Positions 8,404-16,034 of a stretch of DNA of 64,000 nt are shown here, piece after piece; positions within the stretch are counted from its first letter, which is position 1; every line of letters begins with the position of its first letter. The stretch covers positions 1,198,466-1,262,465 of the forward strand of contig NZ_JH719395.1 of the NCBI RefSeq assembly GCF_000271845.1. Direction: 5' to 3'. The position numbers and the translations under genes are program-made. This DNA comes from Rhizobium leguminosarum bv. trifolii WSM2297 (GTDB lineage: Bacteria; Pseudomonadota; Alphaproteobacteria; Rhizobiales; Rhizobiaceae). The notes beneath the pieces are model-generated. The model worked only from the letters and a program-made list of their open reading frames with translations. It had not been told where the DNA came from and searched no databases.

Positions 8404-9210
8404 ATGGGCGGATTATTTTCCGCGCTCGGCTCCTTCTGGAGCTCACTTGTGCACATTTTCGATCCGCTATGCGGACCCGTCGGCATCTTCACCTGGTTTG
8501 GTCAGTCGACGCTTCTTGCGTGTGGCGATACCGGCTGGGGCGACGAGATCGCGCTCGGCCTGCAGATTACCGTTTCGGTGGCAATCGTCACCTTGCCGAT
8601 CGGCCTCGTCATCGGTTTTCTGGTCGCGCTGGGCCAGCAGTCGGAGGAAAAGCCGCTGCGGCTGGCGGCCGGCATCTACACCACAATCTTCCGCGGCCTG
8701 CCGGAGCTTCTGACGCTCTTCATCATCTATTACGGCATGCAGATGCTGATCCAGTCTCTGCTGTCATTCGTCGGCTATGACGGACCGCCGGTCGAGATCA
8801 ACGCCTTCCTCGCCGGCGTCATCGCACTGTCTGTGGTCTTCTCCGCCTATTGTTCGGAAGTGCTGCTTTCAGCCTTTCGCGCCATTCCCGATGGCCAATA
8901 TGAGGCGGGATACGCGCTCGGCCTGCACCGTGGCCGCACGCTGCGCCTGATCGTCCTGCCGCAGCTCGTGCGCATCGCGCTGCCTGGTCTGACGAACCTC
9001 TGGATGGTGCTGCTGAAGGACACCTCCTACGTCTCGATCATCAGCCTTTCCGATATTCTGCGCCAGACGAGCGTCGCTGTGCGCGTGACCAAGGAACCCT
9101 TCTTCTTTTATGGCCTGGCCTGTTGCCTCTATCTGGTGCTCGCCGTTCTCTCCTCCTTCCTGCTCGTCTATGTCGACCGCTGGGCCAAGCGTTCGGAGGT
9201 CCGGCGATGA
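8404..9210 (+). CDS. Amino acid ABC transporter permease, HisQ type
   Basis: A 268-residue inner-membrane protein with about five membrane segments and the PAAT-family permease pattern. The loop YEAGYALGLHRGRTLRLIVLPQLVRIALPGLTN (starting near residue 165) is the EAA motif that contacts the ATPase. AGGGGAATTCACGC precedes the ATG. It overlaps the next permease by 4 bases (ATGA), so the two are translationally coupled and should form a heterodimer. The short soluble N-terminal part is longer than in E. coli HisQ. Confidence 0.9.
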   Translation: MGGLFSALGSFWSSLVHIFDPLCGPVGIFTWFGQSTLLACGDTGWGDEIALGLQITVSVAIVTLPIGLVIGFLVALGQQSEEKPLRLAAGIYTTIFRGLPELLTLFIIYYGMQMLIQSLLSFVGYDGPPVEINAFLAGVIALSVVFSAYCSEVLLSAFRAIPDGQYEAGYALGLHRGRTLRLIVLPQLVRIALPGLTNLWMVLLKDTSYVSIISLSDILRQTSVAVRVTKEPFFFYGLACCLYLVLAVLSSFLLVYVDRWAKRSEVRR

Positions 9211-10037
9211 GCTACGCTGAAACATTGATCCCGCCGCAGCCAGCCCCCCGTACAGTGGCGAAGCCAATGACGACGGCACGCCTTGCCGGCTACATCTTCG
9301 TTGCCATTTGGGCGCTGTTTGCCGCGCTGCTGATCTACACTGTCATCAATGGTTGGGATCTGGAGAAGTTCACCCGCTACGGGCCGCGTTACCTGCATGG
9401 CCTCGGGGTGACGCTCGGCCTCGTTTCCATCTCGGTCATCTGCGGCGCCGTCCTGTCGCTGCCGCTCGCCATGGCGCGCCTGTCGAACAATAGGGTGCTG
9501 AACTGGCTCGCCTATGGCTATATCTATTTCTTCCGCGGCACGCCGCTGCTTGCCCAGCTCTTCCTGGTCTATTACGGCCTGGGCGTGTTTCGGCCGCAGT
9601 TGGAGTCCGTCGGCATCTGGTGGTTCTTCCGCGATGCCTGGTATTGCGGCATCTTCGCCATGACCATCAATACCGCGGCCTATCAAGCGGAAATCCTGCG
9701 CGGCGCGATCGAAAGCGTACCGCACGGCCAGCGCGAAGCGGCCGCGGCACTCGGCATCCACAAGCTGATCGCCTTCCGCAAGATCATTCTGCCGCAGGCT
9801 CTCATCGTCGCACTTCGCCCTTATGGCAACGAGATCATCCTTTTGATCAAGGGCTCGGCGGTCGTCGCCATTATCACCGTGCTCGACCTGATGGGCGAAA
9901 CCCGCTACGCCTTCTCCCGCACCTTCGACTACCAGACATATCTCTGGGCGGCGATCTTCTACCTCTCCATTGTTGAGGCATTGCGCCATGTCTGGGCCTG
10001 GATCGAGCGCCGCCTGACCCGGCATCTCAAGCGCTGA
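9207..10037 (+). CDS. Amino acid ABC transporter permease, HisM type
   Basis: A 276-residue permease starting at the ATG that overlaps the previous stop codon (ATGA). Membrane segments begin near residue 30. It has the family sequences RYLHGLGVTLGLV, YFFRGTPLLAQLFLVYYGLG and the EAA loop GQREAAAALGIHKLIAFRKIILPQA. It pairs with the upstream permease. No ATP-binding subunit gene follows; the next feature is a repeat and then an unrelated gene, so the ATPase must be encoded elsewhere or shared with another importer. Confidence 0.9.
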   Translation: MSYAETLIPPQPAPRTVAKPMTTARLAGYIFVAIWALFAALLIYTVINGWDLEKFTRYGPRYLHGLGVTLGLVSISVICGAVLSLPLAMARLSNNRVLNWLAYGYIYFFRGTPLLAQLFLVYYGLGVFRPQLESVGIWWFFRDAWYCGIFAMTINTAAYQAEILRGAIESVPHGQREAAAALGIHKLIAFRKIILPQALIVALRPYGNEIILLIKGSAVVAIITVLDLMGETRYAFSRTFDYQTYLWAAIFYLSIVEALRHVWAWIERRLTRHLKR

Positions 10038-10084
10038 TGCATGACGCCCAAAAGTGGGTCGCGGTTTTGGGATAACGGCATGCA
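10038..10084. repeat. RIME-like intergenic palindrome
   Basis: TGCATG (10038) and CATGCA (10079) form the outer arms; CCCAAAA and TTTTGGG form the inner stem around GTGGGTCGCGG. It starts at the permease stop codon, so it may also protect the 3' end of the transcript. The same AAAA...GCGG-TTTT core occurs at 26110 and 62730 with different stem bases. A second hairpin, GGCAGCAC/GTGCTGCC, follows at 10102-10127. Confidence 0.75.
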
Positions 10085-10257
10085 TTAAACAAAAGCCGGC
10101 TGGCAGCACTCTCGGCATCGTGCTGCCAAGCCATTGATATTAAAAATCAATTGTCCTTTCATGAAGTATCTGTAAAGTTTCCGTTAACCACTCGCATGTT
10201 TCCCTATCACGTAGCGCTAATAAGCGCGCGAGTGGGAACGAGAAGAAGCGGAACACA

Positions 10258-10524
10258 ATGCACAAGGACATGGAAAAACAACTGCAGGGCTATGGTTTGA
10301 CGACCGCCCAAATCCTCTACCACCTGCCGGACCATCCGGCGATCCTGCAAAGCTACCTCTGGCAGGAATATGATCTCGCCCCGGATTTCCCCGAAATGCG
10401 CGGCTTCCTGAAATTCTGGGAAGAAAAGCTCGACGGGCCGCTGCATTCGGTGCGCTACGTCCACCGCAAGCTGATCTCGGCGACCGAGTGGCGGGCGCTG
10501 AAAGGCGAGTTCATCCTCCACTGA
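10258..10524 (+). CDS. usg: Usg family protein
   Basis: An 88-residue soluble protein. I recognise the alphaproteobacterial Usg family from TTAQILYHLPDHP, LQSYLWQEYDLAPDFP and FLKFWEEKLDGPLHSV. The family was first seen near tryptophan and phosphoribosylanthranilate isomerase genes; its biochemical role is not established. Here it stands alone with its own promoter region and no trp gene nearby. An alternative in-frame ATG four codons later is possible, but its AAGG lies too close. Confidence 0.8.
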   Translation: MHKDMEKQLQGYGLTTAQILYHLPDHPAILQSYLWQEYDLAPDFPEMRGFLKFWEEKLDGPLHSVRYVHRKLISATEWRALKGEFILH

Positions 10525-10538
10525 TCCGAGCCCGCTAT

Positions 10539-11264
10539 TCAGACATGCGCCTCGCCATGACCGAACTCGCCCTCATCGCGGTCGGGGCGCAGGGCAAAGG
10601 CGAGCATGCCAAGATAGAAGGCGAGGACGATGGCAATGACGAGAAGGCCGGGAATAGGCCCGAGCACCGCATTGTCGATGACATAGGTCCATGATTGCGC
10701 CTGCAGCGCTGGCATGCCCTCCGTCTGCAGTTTCGGCGTCGTGATCTTCAGGCACCAGGCAAGCAGCAGGATCAGGTACATCCAGCCGTAATTGCGCTTG
10801 AGACGGCGGTGCATCGCCTCGTGATAGCTTAGCAGGAAACGCGGCTTGCGCAGGCTGCTGGCGATAACCGTTGCCCATTCGTTGCCGGCACTAGCGTCAG
10901 GCGCCATGATCTGGGCGAAATAACAGCGCTCGACCTGGCGAATGCGGGCGCGGTAGATGTCGAAGAAGCGGTAGCGGCGCGCCTCGATCATCAGAAGCAG
11001 CGTCACCAGCATTATCCCGAAGAGCAGCACACCGTGATGCGAGGTCGGCGTCGACAGTGATACCGACAGCAGCGCCGCCACAACGGTGATCGCCCAGTTC
11101 GACGTCCGGTCTATACGGTCGCGCCAGCTCGTCATCCGCCCGAGTTCGCCGCGGTAATAATGGCTGAGCGAGTTGGTGATCTCGCCAGGCGTACTAGGAA
11201 GCAGCACTGCGCGCCCAGCCTCGCCTTCCATTGTCGACAACGCCCTGTCTTTTTCCGATTTCAT
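10539..11264 (-). CDS. DUF2270 integral membrane protein
   Basis: A 241-residue protein. The N-terminal 50 residues are soluble and contain the DUF2270 pattern EITNSLSHYYRGELGRMTSWRDRID split around position 30-50. Hydrophobic segments lie at about 57-75, 78-93, 165-180 and 205-230, separated by an Arg/Tyr-rich cytoplasmic loop (RRYRFFDIYRARIRQVE). The function is unknown. Its 3' end converges with usg, leaving 14 bp between stop codons, and its 5' end overlaps the upstream region of the methyltransferase gene on the other strand. Confidence 0.75.
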   Translation of the reverse strand: MKSEKDRALSTMEGEAGRAVLLPSTPGEITNSLSHYYRGELGRMTSWRDRIDRTSNWAITVVAALLSVSLSTPTSHHGVLLFGIMLVTLLLMIEARRYRFFDIYRARIRQVERCYFAQIMAPDASAGNEWATVIASSLRKPRFLLSYHEAMHRRLKRNYGWMYLILLLAWCLKITTPKLQTEGMPALQAQSWTYVIDNAVLGPIPGLLVIAIVLAFYLGMLAFALRPDRDEGEFGHGEAHV

Positions 11265-11347
11265 GGCCTTTCCTCCCTCATCTTGTTCTCAGCCATTCTG
11301 CGCCCACAGCCACGGCATTGCAAAACATCGAAAGCCGCCTTAGACGC

Positions 11348-12196
11348 ATGGCTGAAACAAAAGGACGATGGACCGCGATGGCAAAGAAGATCGACGAAGA
11401 AGCCCTTGGCGAGGCCTATAACCGCGCGCTGGCGCTGGAAAAGGCCGGCGATGTCGATGCGGCCGTGGCAGCCTATGAGGAAGTCCTGGCGATCGATCCA
11501 GACGATCACGGCGGTGCGGCCGTGCGCATCGCCGCGATGGGCCGCGGCGAAACGCCGGTCAGGGCGCCCGACGCCTATGTCGAGACCTTGTTCGACCAGC
11601 ATGCCGAGGTTTTCGAGGACGTGCTCGTCGAGCAGCTCGGTTATCACGTGCCGATGCTGGTGCGTCAGCGCCTGCAGGCGCTGAAGCTCGGGCCGTTCAA
11701 GCGGCTGCTCGATCTGGGCTGCGGCTCGGGCCTCACCGGTGGCGCGCTGCGCGACCTCTGCGAGGATATGACCGGCCTCGACCTTTCGGAGAAGATGGTC
11801 GAGATCGCCCATGAGAAGGATCTCTACGAGACACTCTTCGTCGCCGAGGTCGAGGATTTCCTCGACGACAATGATGAGGAAGCCTTCGACATCATAACTG
11901 CAACCGACGTGCTGCCTTATCTCGGCGCGCTCGAACCGCTGTTCTTCGGCGCTGCCGAGAACCTGACGCCCGGCGGCCTGTTCATTTTCTCCTCGGAGAC
12001 CTTGGCCGAGGAGACCCTCGCCGGCCGCGCCTATATGGTCGGTCCGCACCAGCGCTTCGCCCATGCCGATGCCTATGTGAAAGAGCGCCTCACGGCCACC
12101 GGTTTTGAACTCGTCGAGATCTCCGATATCAACGTGCGCATGGAAGACGGCCAGCCGACGCCCGGCCATCTGGTCATCGCCAGATATATCGGCTGA
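11348..12196 (+). CDS. TPR-containing class I SAM-dependent methyltransferase
   Basis: About 282 residues from ATG 11348 (or 272 from ATG 11378; neither start has a well-spaced Shine-Dalgarno). An N-terminal tetratricopeptide-like unit (ALALEKAGDVDAAVAAYEEVLAIDPDDHGGA) precedes a methyltransferase domain with motif I LLDLGCGSGLTGG, acidic residue in TGLDLS, and the DVLPYLGAL motif. This matches the predicted TPR-repeat methyltransferase group of alphaproteobacteria; the substrate is unknown. It is a single-gene unit between divergent and codirectional neighbours. Confidence 0.82.
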   Translation: MAETKGRWTAMAKKIDEEALGEAYNRALALEKAGDVDAAVAAYEEVLAIDPDDHGGAAVRIAAMGRGETPVRAPDAYVETLFDQHAEVFEDVLVEQLGYHVPMLVRQRLQALKLGPFKRLLDLGCGSGLTGGALRDLCEDMTGLDLSEKMVEIAHEKDLYETLFVAEVEDFLDDNDEEAFDIITATDVLPYLGALEPLFFGAAENLTPGGLFIFSSETLAEETLAGRAYMVGPHQRFAHADAYVKERLTATGFELVEISDINVRMEDGQPTPGHLVIARYIG

Positions 12197-12295
12197 TACA
12201 ATAGTTACACGATCGGCGAACTATCTGTTGCGCATTGCTTTCCGAGCTGATACTTAGTCGGCCGGTAAAGTTTTCCAAATAGGAAAGGTCGCCGC

Positions 12296-12982
12296 ATGTC
12301 GCTCGTGTTCTATGGGCATCCGCTCGCCTCCTTCTGCCACAAAGTGCTGATCGCGCTTTACGAAAACGGCACACCCTTCGAAAACCGCCTCGTCGATCTG
12401 TCCGACGAGGCCTCGCGCGCCGATCTTTTCCGCTTCTGGCCGGTCGGCAAGATGCCGCTGCTGCGGGACGAAGCGCGCGACAGCACGGTTCCGGAGACGT
12501 CGATCATCATCGAGTATCTCGACCACTATTATCCCGGTCCTGTTTCCCTGCTGCCGCTGGAAATCGACCGGGCGCTGCAGGTCCGCCTCTGGGATCGCTT
12601 CTTCGACCATTATGTACAGGCGCCGATGCAGACCATCGTCAGCAATCGTCGGCGCCCCGAGGGCAAGGAAGACGAGACAGAGGTGGCAGCCTGCAGGGCG
12701 ACGCTTGCCACCGCCTATGCGATGATCGAAAAACAGCTCTCCGAGACCTCATGGATCTCGGGCGAGGCCTTCACCATGGCCGATTGCGCCGCAGCCCCCG
12801 CCCTCTTCTACGCCGAGACGCTGGTCCCCTTTTCAGAGGAGCAGCCGAAGCTTCGCGCCTATTACGATCGGCTTCTCGCCCGCCCATCCTTTGCAAGGGC
12901 GCTGGAAGAGGCCCGCCCCTATTTCAAATTCTATCCCTACCATGACAGGCTGCCCAGCCGCTTCCGGGATACTGCGGGATGA
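12296..12982 (+). CDS. Glutathione S-transferase family protein
   Basis: A 228-residue cytosolic protein. The N-terminal thioredoxin-like domain (about 1-80) has FYGHPLASFCHKVLIALYENG, the cis-Pro in VGKMPLL and ETSIIIEYLDHYYP for glutathione binding. The C-terminal helical domain contains the GST N-cap motif region ISGEAFTMADCAAAPALFYAE. AGGAAAGG precedes the ATG. It heads an operon with an ArsR regulator (ATGA overlap) and an AHSA1 protein, a common rhizobial arrangement that suggests regulated detoxification. The electrophile it conjugates is unknown. Confidence 0.88.
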   Translation: MSLVFYGHPLASFCHKVLIALYENGTPFENRLVDLSDEASRADLFRFWPVGKMPLLRDEARDSTVPETSIIIEYLDHYYPGPVSLLPLEIDRALQVRLWDRFFDHYVQAPMQTIVSNRRRPEGKEDETEVAACRATLATAYAMIEKQLSETSWISGEAFTMADCAAAPALFYAETLVPFSEEQPKLRAYYDRLLARPSFARALEEARPYFKFYPYHDRLPSRFRDTAG

Positions 12983-13320
12983 TCGACGGCCAGGCGGGTC
13001 TCGACCGCATGTTCCACGCGCTTTCCGATCGCAGCCGCCGCGGCATGATCGACCGCCTCGGCCGCGGCCCGGCTTCCGTCTCCGAACTGGCCGCGCCGCT
13101 AGCGGTTGCCCTGCCGACGGTGATGAAACATCTGCAGGTGCTGGAGGAAAGCGGCCTCGTACTCTCCGAAAAATCCGGCCGGGTGCGAACCTACCGCCTG
13201 CAGCAGGACGCGCTTGCCACGGTCGAGCGCTGGGTAGAACAGCGAAAGAACCGCTGGACCGCCACCTTCGACAGGCTGGATCAATATCTCGCCGAAGAAC
13301 CGGAGACCCTTTCCGAATGA
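12979..13320 (+). CDS. ArsR-family transcriptional regulator (module 1)
   Basis: A 113-residue winged-helix protein with the HTH sequence RGPASVSELAAPLAVALPTVMKHLQVLEESGLV (about 30-62) and the wing KSGRVRTYRL. It has no obvious metal-binding CxC motif, consistent with the ArsR branch that pairs with AHSA1 proteins rather than metal sensors. Its start overlaps the GST stop codon (ATGA) and its own stop overlaps the start of the next gene (ATGA), so all three are translationally coupled. It mirrors a second ArsR-AHSA1 pair at 15024-15754. Confidence 0.9.
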   Translation: MIDGQAGLDRMFHALSDRSRRGMIDRLGRGPASVSELAAPLAVALPTVMKHLQVLEESGLVLSEKSGRVRTYRLQQDALATVERWVEQRKNRWTATFDRLDQYLAEEPETLSE

Positions 13321-13793
13321 CGACACGATCCGCCGAACACGCCACCCTCGTCATCGAGCGCCGCCTGAAGGCGCCGGTCGCCCGTGTCTTCCGCGCATGG
13401 TCGACACCGGAGGCCAAGCGCCAATGGTTCGCCTGCCACGGCGAATGGGCGCCACTGGAATACAGGCTCGACTTCCGCCCCGGCGGTACCGAGCGAAACT
13501 ATGTCGCCGATAGCGAGGGGCTTCTGCATGCTTTTGACGCCCATTACATCGATATCGTGCCGGATACTCGCATCATCTATGCCTATGAAATGAAGCTCGG
13601 CGAAAGACGTATCTCCGCCTCGCTCACCACCGTCGCCTTCGAAGCCGACCCCGAGGGAACCAGGATGATTTTCACCGAACAGGTGGTCTTTCTCGACGGC
13701 TACGCCGACAACGGCGCCCGCCTCCAGGGCACCGAAATCGGCCTCGACAATTTCGAACTTTTTCTCGAGCGCGAGGCGAGCCCGATCCATTAG
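13317..13793 (+). CDS. SRPBCC/AHSA1-type protein (module 1)
   Basis: A 158-residue START-like helix-grip protein. It opens with IERRLKAPVARVFRAWSTPEAKRQWF, the conserved start of AHSA1/YndB proteins, and has DFRPGG, DIVPDTRIIYAYEM and a C-terminal helix (about 130-150). Such proteins bind hydrophobic ligands in a cavity; no enzymatic activity is established for this branch. Translationally coupled to the ArsR gene before it, so the regulator may control or respond to a ligand of this protein. It converges with the DUF1801 gene, 12 bp apart. Confidence 0.85.
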   Translation: MTTRSAEHATLVIERRLKAPVARVFRAWSTPEAKRQWFACHGEWAPLEYRLDFRPGGTERNYVADSEGLLHAFDAHYIDIVPDTRIIYAYEMKLGERRISASLTTVAFEADPEGTRMIFTEQVVFLDGYADNGARLQGTEIGLDNFELFLEREASPIH

Positions 13794-13805
13794 TCCAACC
13801 GAGCC

Positions 13806-14258
13806 TCAGCCGCTTGATTTCTTCCGGGAGGCGACAGCCTTCGCCGAGGTATTCAGCGCTGCGGCGGCGCGAAAGAGCGCCTTCAATGCCTCCTCGTCGA
13901 TCTCGTCGCCCTCATGGAAGTCGATGGCGCGCCGAATGTTGCCGTCGAGGCTGGAATTGAAGAGACCTGAAGGGTCCGGCAATGAGGCGCCCTTGGCGAA
14001 GGTCAGCTTCACCGCGCTCTTATAGGTCTCGCCGGTGCAGATGATGCCGGAACGCTCCCACACAGGAACCCCTCGCCACTTCCATTCCTCGACCACCTCG
14101 GGCTCGGCCTGCTTGATGAGCGCACGGACCCGGGCGAGCATATCGCCGCGCCAATCCTTGAGCTCCTCGATCCTCGCATCGATCAGTTGAGAGGGAGATG
14201 TTCCCCCGTTTCTGTCGCCGGAATCGCTCTTCTTCATGGTTGCGGTCGCTTTCTTCAT
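13806..14258 (-). CDS. DUF1801 domain protein (first copy)
   Basis: A 150-residue protein. I start at ATG 14258 because GGGAGAG lies 8 bases upstream; the frame is open further upstream but that part overlaps the preceding gene. A charged Lys-rich N-terminus precedes a YdhG-like domain with ELKDWRGDMLARVRALIKQA, EEWKWRGVPVWERSGIICTGE and VKLTFAKGASLPDPSGLFN. The family is small and of unknown function. It lies 35 bp downstream of a second DUF1801 gene to which it is only distantly similar, apparently the last gene of the minus-strand ArsR-AHSA1 operon. Confidence 0.8.
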   Translation of the reverse strand: MKKATATMKKSDSGDRNGGTSPSQLIDARIEELKDWRGDMLARVRALIKQAEPEVVEEWKWRGVPVWERSGIICTGETYKSAVKLTFAKGASLPDPSGLFNSSLDGNIRRAIDFHEGDEIDEEALKALFRAAAALNTSAKAVASRKKSSG

Positions 14259-14293
14259 GTTTGTCGCTCTCCCGTCACTCGGCATCGAAGACC

Positions 14294-14764
14294 TCACATC
14301 CGTTCCCCAGGCAATCGGCGCGCCTGTTCCACCCAGGAGACGATCTGCGCCTCGTCGAACGGTTCGTCCTCGCGGATGTCGAGGTAACGCACGTCCTTCT
14401 GCTTGGACGCGCCGGGCGGCAGAGGATGCAACGATGCCCCCTTGAAGAAGGCCACCTTGATGTATTTCGTGAAGCAATGGATACCGAGGAACCAGCCCTG
14501 CCCTTCGATTCCGTAGAAGGGCGAGTTCCATTTGACTGCCTTGTCCACATTGGGCACGGTACGCGTGATCAGTGCATCGAGTCGGCGCCCGACGTCGCTT
14601 TTCCAGCCCGGCATCGCGGCGATATAGGCCTGCACCGGAGCGTCGCCGTATCCCTTGGCGATCTGAGGATTGCCGCCCGAGAGCAGGGTCGGCTCTGCAG
14701 CGGCCGGCTTGGCGGCGGTCTTGTTGGTGAGCTTCACTTCGGTGTTGGACGTCTTGCCGGCCAT
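14294..14764 (-). CDS. DUF1801 domain protein (second copy)
   Basis: A 156-residue protein starting at ATG 14764 (AGGAG 7 bases upstream). A Lys/Ala-rich N-terminus is followed by the YdhG-like core: VQAYIAAMPGWKSDVGRRLDALI, VKWNSPFYGIEGQGWFLGIHCF and KVAFFKGASLHPLPPG. Function unknown. It sits in a compact minus-strand run with a TTG-start membrane protein upstream and the other DUF1801 gene downstream. Confidence 0.82.
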   Translation of the reverse strand: MAGKTSNTEVKLTNKTAAKPAAAEPTLLSGGNPQIAKGYGDAPVQAYIAAMPGWKSDVGRRLDALITRTVPNVDKAVKWNSPFYGIEGQGWFLGIHCFTKYIKVAFFKGASLHPLPPGASKQKDVRYLDIREDEPFDEAQIVSWVEQARRLPGERM

Positions 14765-14774
14765 TGCTTCACTC

Positions 14775-14981
14775 CTATCTCCCACGCCACCTGGCGGCAT
14801 AGGGCAGCAGGAAGAGGTAAAGACCGGTCAGCAACAGCAGGCCAAGCGGCAGCAGCGCCAAGAAGCCCACCCAAACGGTCGATTTCTCCTGTACCATGGC
14901 GATCATATTGAGAACGACCGCCACGGTAAAGGCAACGGACAGCCAGCGGTGGATCTGCCGTAACCAGTTGTTCCAGTTCAA
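14775..14981 (-). CDS. Small two-helix membrane protein with TTG start
   Basis: A 68-residue protein I do not recognise by name. The start is TTG at 14981, supported by GGAGG five bases upstream. It has a short amphipathic N-terminus (NWNNWLRQIHRWL) and two hydrophobic helices (about 14-30 and 38-60) ending in RWRGR. The IHRW motif followed by a membrane helix resembles PepSY/heme-associated small membrane proteins, but this is weak. It lies between the AHSA1 gene and the DUF1801 genes on the same strand. Confidence 0.65.
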   Translation of the reverse strand: MNWNNWLRQIHRWLSVAFTVAVVLNMIAMVQEKSTVWVGFLALLPLGLLLLTGLYLFLLPYAARWRGR

Positions 14982-15023
14982 AGGGACCTCCCCGGTTTAA
15001 ATCAACCAAGACGATGGGCGGTC

Positions 15024-15434
15024 TCACTCCACCCGCGCCAGCACCTGCTCCAGATTTGCAAGGAATTGCGTCCACCCGCTCCTGGCGCCGCCGTAAGCCT
15101 GCCGCTGATCCGGTCGGAAACCCGACTGCTCCATGCGCAGATGCGTGCCCGTGCCGGTCGGAGTGAGAGTCCAGGTGACGGTGCTTTCGAGACCGTAGGC
15201 ATCCCAGCTATAGGACAGGGTCTTGTTCGGCTCGACCTCCAGGACTTTACAGTCGACCGAACCCCAATCGGCATTAAAGCTGAAGCGATGATCAACGGCC
15301 GGCTTGAAATCGCTCTTCATCAGCCACTCCTGGATCAGATGCGGCTGCGTCAGCGCCCGCCAGATCTTTTCCGAAGGAAAAGGGATTTCCCGTTCGATGA
15401 CGACGGAGCGCGTTTCTGTCGATATGTCGGTCAT
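15024..15434 (-). CDS. SRPBCC/AHSA1-type protein (module 2)
   Basis: A 136-residue START-like protein: VIEREIPFPSEKIWRALTQPHLIQEWLM at the N-terminus, then KVLEVEPNKTLSYSWD, WTLTPTGTGTHLRMEQSGF and a C-terminal helix with GWTQFLANLEQVLARVE. It is the closest type to proteins that are co-transcribed with ArsR regulators across Rhizobiales. Its ATG overlaps the ArsR stop codon (ATGA). Ligand unknown. It is the counterpart, facing the other way, of the gene at 13317. Confidence 0.87.
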   Translation of the reverse strand: MTDISTETRSVVIEREIPFPSEKIWRALTQPHLIQEWLMKSDFKPAVDHRFSFNADWGSVDCKVLEVEPNKTLSYSWDAYGLESTVTWTLTPTGTGTHLRMEQSGFRPDQRQAYGGARSGWTQFLANLEQVLARVE

Positions 15435-15754
15435 TGATCCATCCTTTTCAGCAAATCTTCGAGATCGTTGAAGCGGTTTTGCCAGAACCCGGCCATCTCA
15501 CTCGTCCAATCGACCAGCGGAGCAAGTGCGCCGAGCTGCGCGCTATAATGCGTCTGCCGGCCTTCGTGGCGGTCGCGCACCAATCCGGCCTGCTTCAGAA
15601 TGCCGAGATGTTTTGAGACGACCGGCTGCGAGACCCCGGCCCGGGCTGTCAGAGCCCCAACCGTCTTCTCGCCTTCGCGGCACAGCCGCTCGAACAGCGC
15701 CCTCCGAGTTGGATCGGCAAGTGTCCTGAACAGTACGTCCGGAGCATTGGACAT
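15431..15754 (-). CDS. ArsR-family transcriptional regulator (module 2)
   Basis: A 107-residue winged-helix repressor: DVLFRTLADPTRRALFERL, HTH in VGALTARAGVSQPVVSKHLGIL, wing RHEGRQTHYSA. There are no vicinal cysteines, so it is the non-metal branch paired with AHSA1 proteins. An inverted repeat 19-42 bp upstream of the start is a good candidate autoregulatory operator. It probably controls the five-gene minus-strand unit 15754-13806. Confidence 0.9.
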   Translation of the reverse strand: MSNAPDVLFRTLADPTRRALFERLCREGEKTVGALTARAGVSQPVVSKHLGILKQAGLVRDRHEGRQTHYSAQLGALAPLVDWTSEMAGFWQNRFNDLEDLLKRMDQ

Positions 15755-15772
15755 TTGGAATTCATACCTCTT

Positions 15773-15796
15773 CAGCTATGAATTAACGTATAGCTG
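15773..15796. promoter_or_regulatory. Candidate ArsR operator
   Basis: CAGCTAT (15773-15779) and ATAGCTG (15790-15796) form a perfect 7-bp inverted repeat with a 10-bp AT-rich spacer directly upstream of the ArsR start codon at 15754. Position and size suit an autoregulatory operator; binding is inference. Confidence 0.55.
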
Positions 15797-15972
15797 TGGA
15801 GGCATATGTTCGTCAAGCACAAACACAAGAGAGATGACAGCTGGGCGCAACGGCTGTCGGCCACAGAATGCATACGAGTTCGGGAAGGCTTCCGCCAAGC
15901 CTGCATAGCCTGCTGACTATACATCGATGTTGTTCGCCGAATGTCCCGCAGCCCGCGGCCTTGTCGCTGGTG

Positions 15973-16006
15973 ACAAAAAGCCGAAAGCCGCGAGCGGCTT
16001 CCGGCG
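15973..16006 (-). terminator. Rho-independent terminator of ssuD
   Basis: On the minus strand GCCGGAAGCCG pairs with CGGCTTTCGGC around CTCG and is followed by TTTTTG. It begins 28 bp after the ssuD stop codon. Confidence 0.85.
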
Positions 16007-16034
16007 ATATCGAGTGCTGCGTCTTCGGTCGGGC

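Noticed and set aside
12272..12286. TTTCC-N5-GGAAA palindrome before the GST gene as an ArsR operator
   Set aside because: It overlaps the ribosome site, is only five bases per arm and does not resemble the CAGCTAT repeat of module 2.
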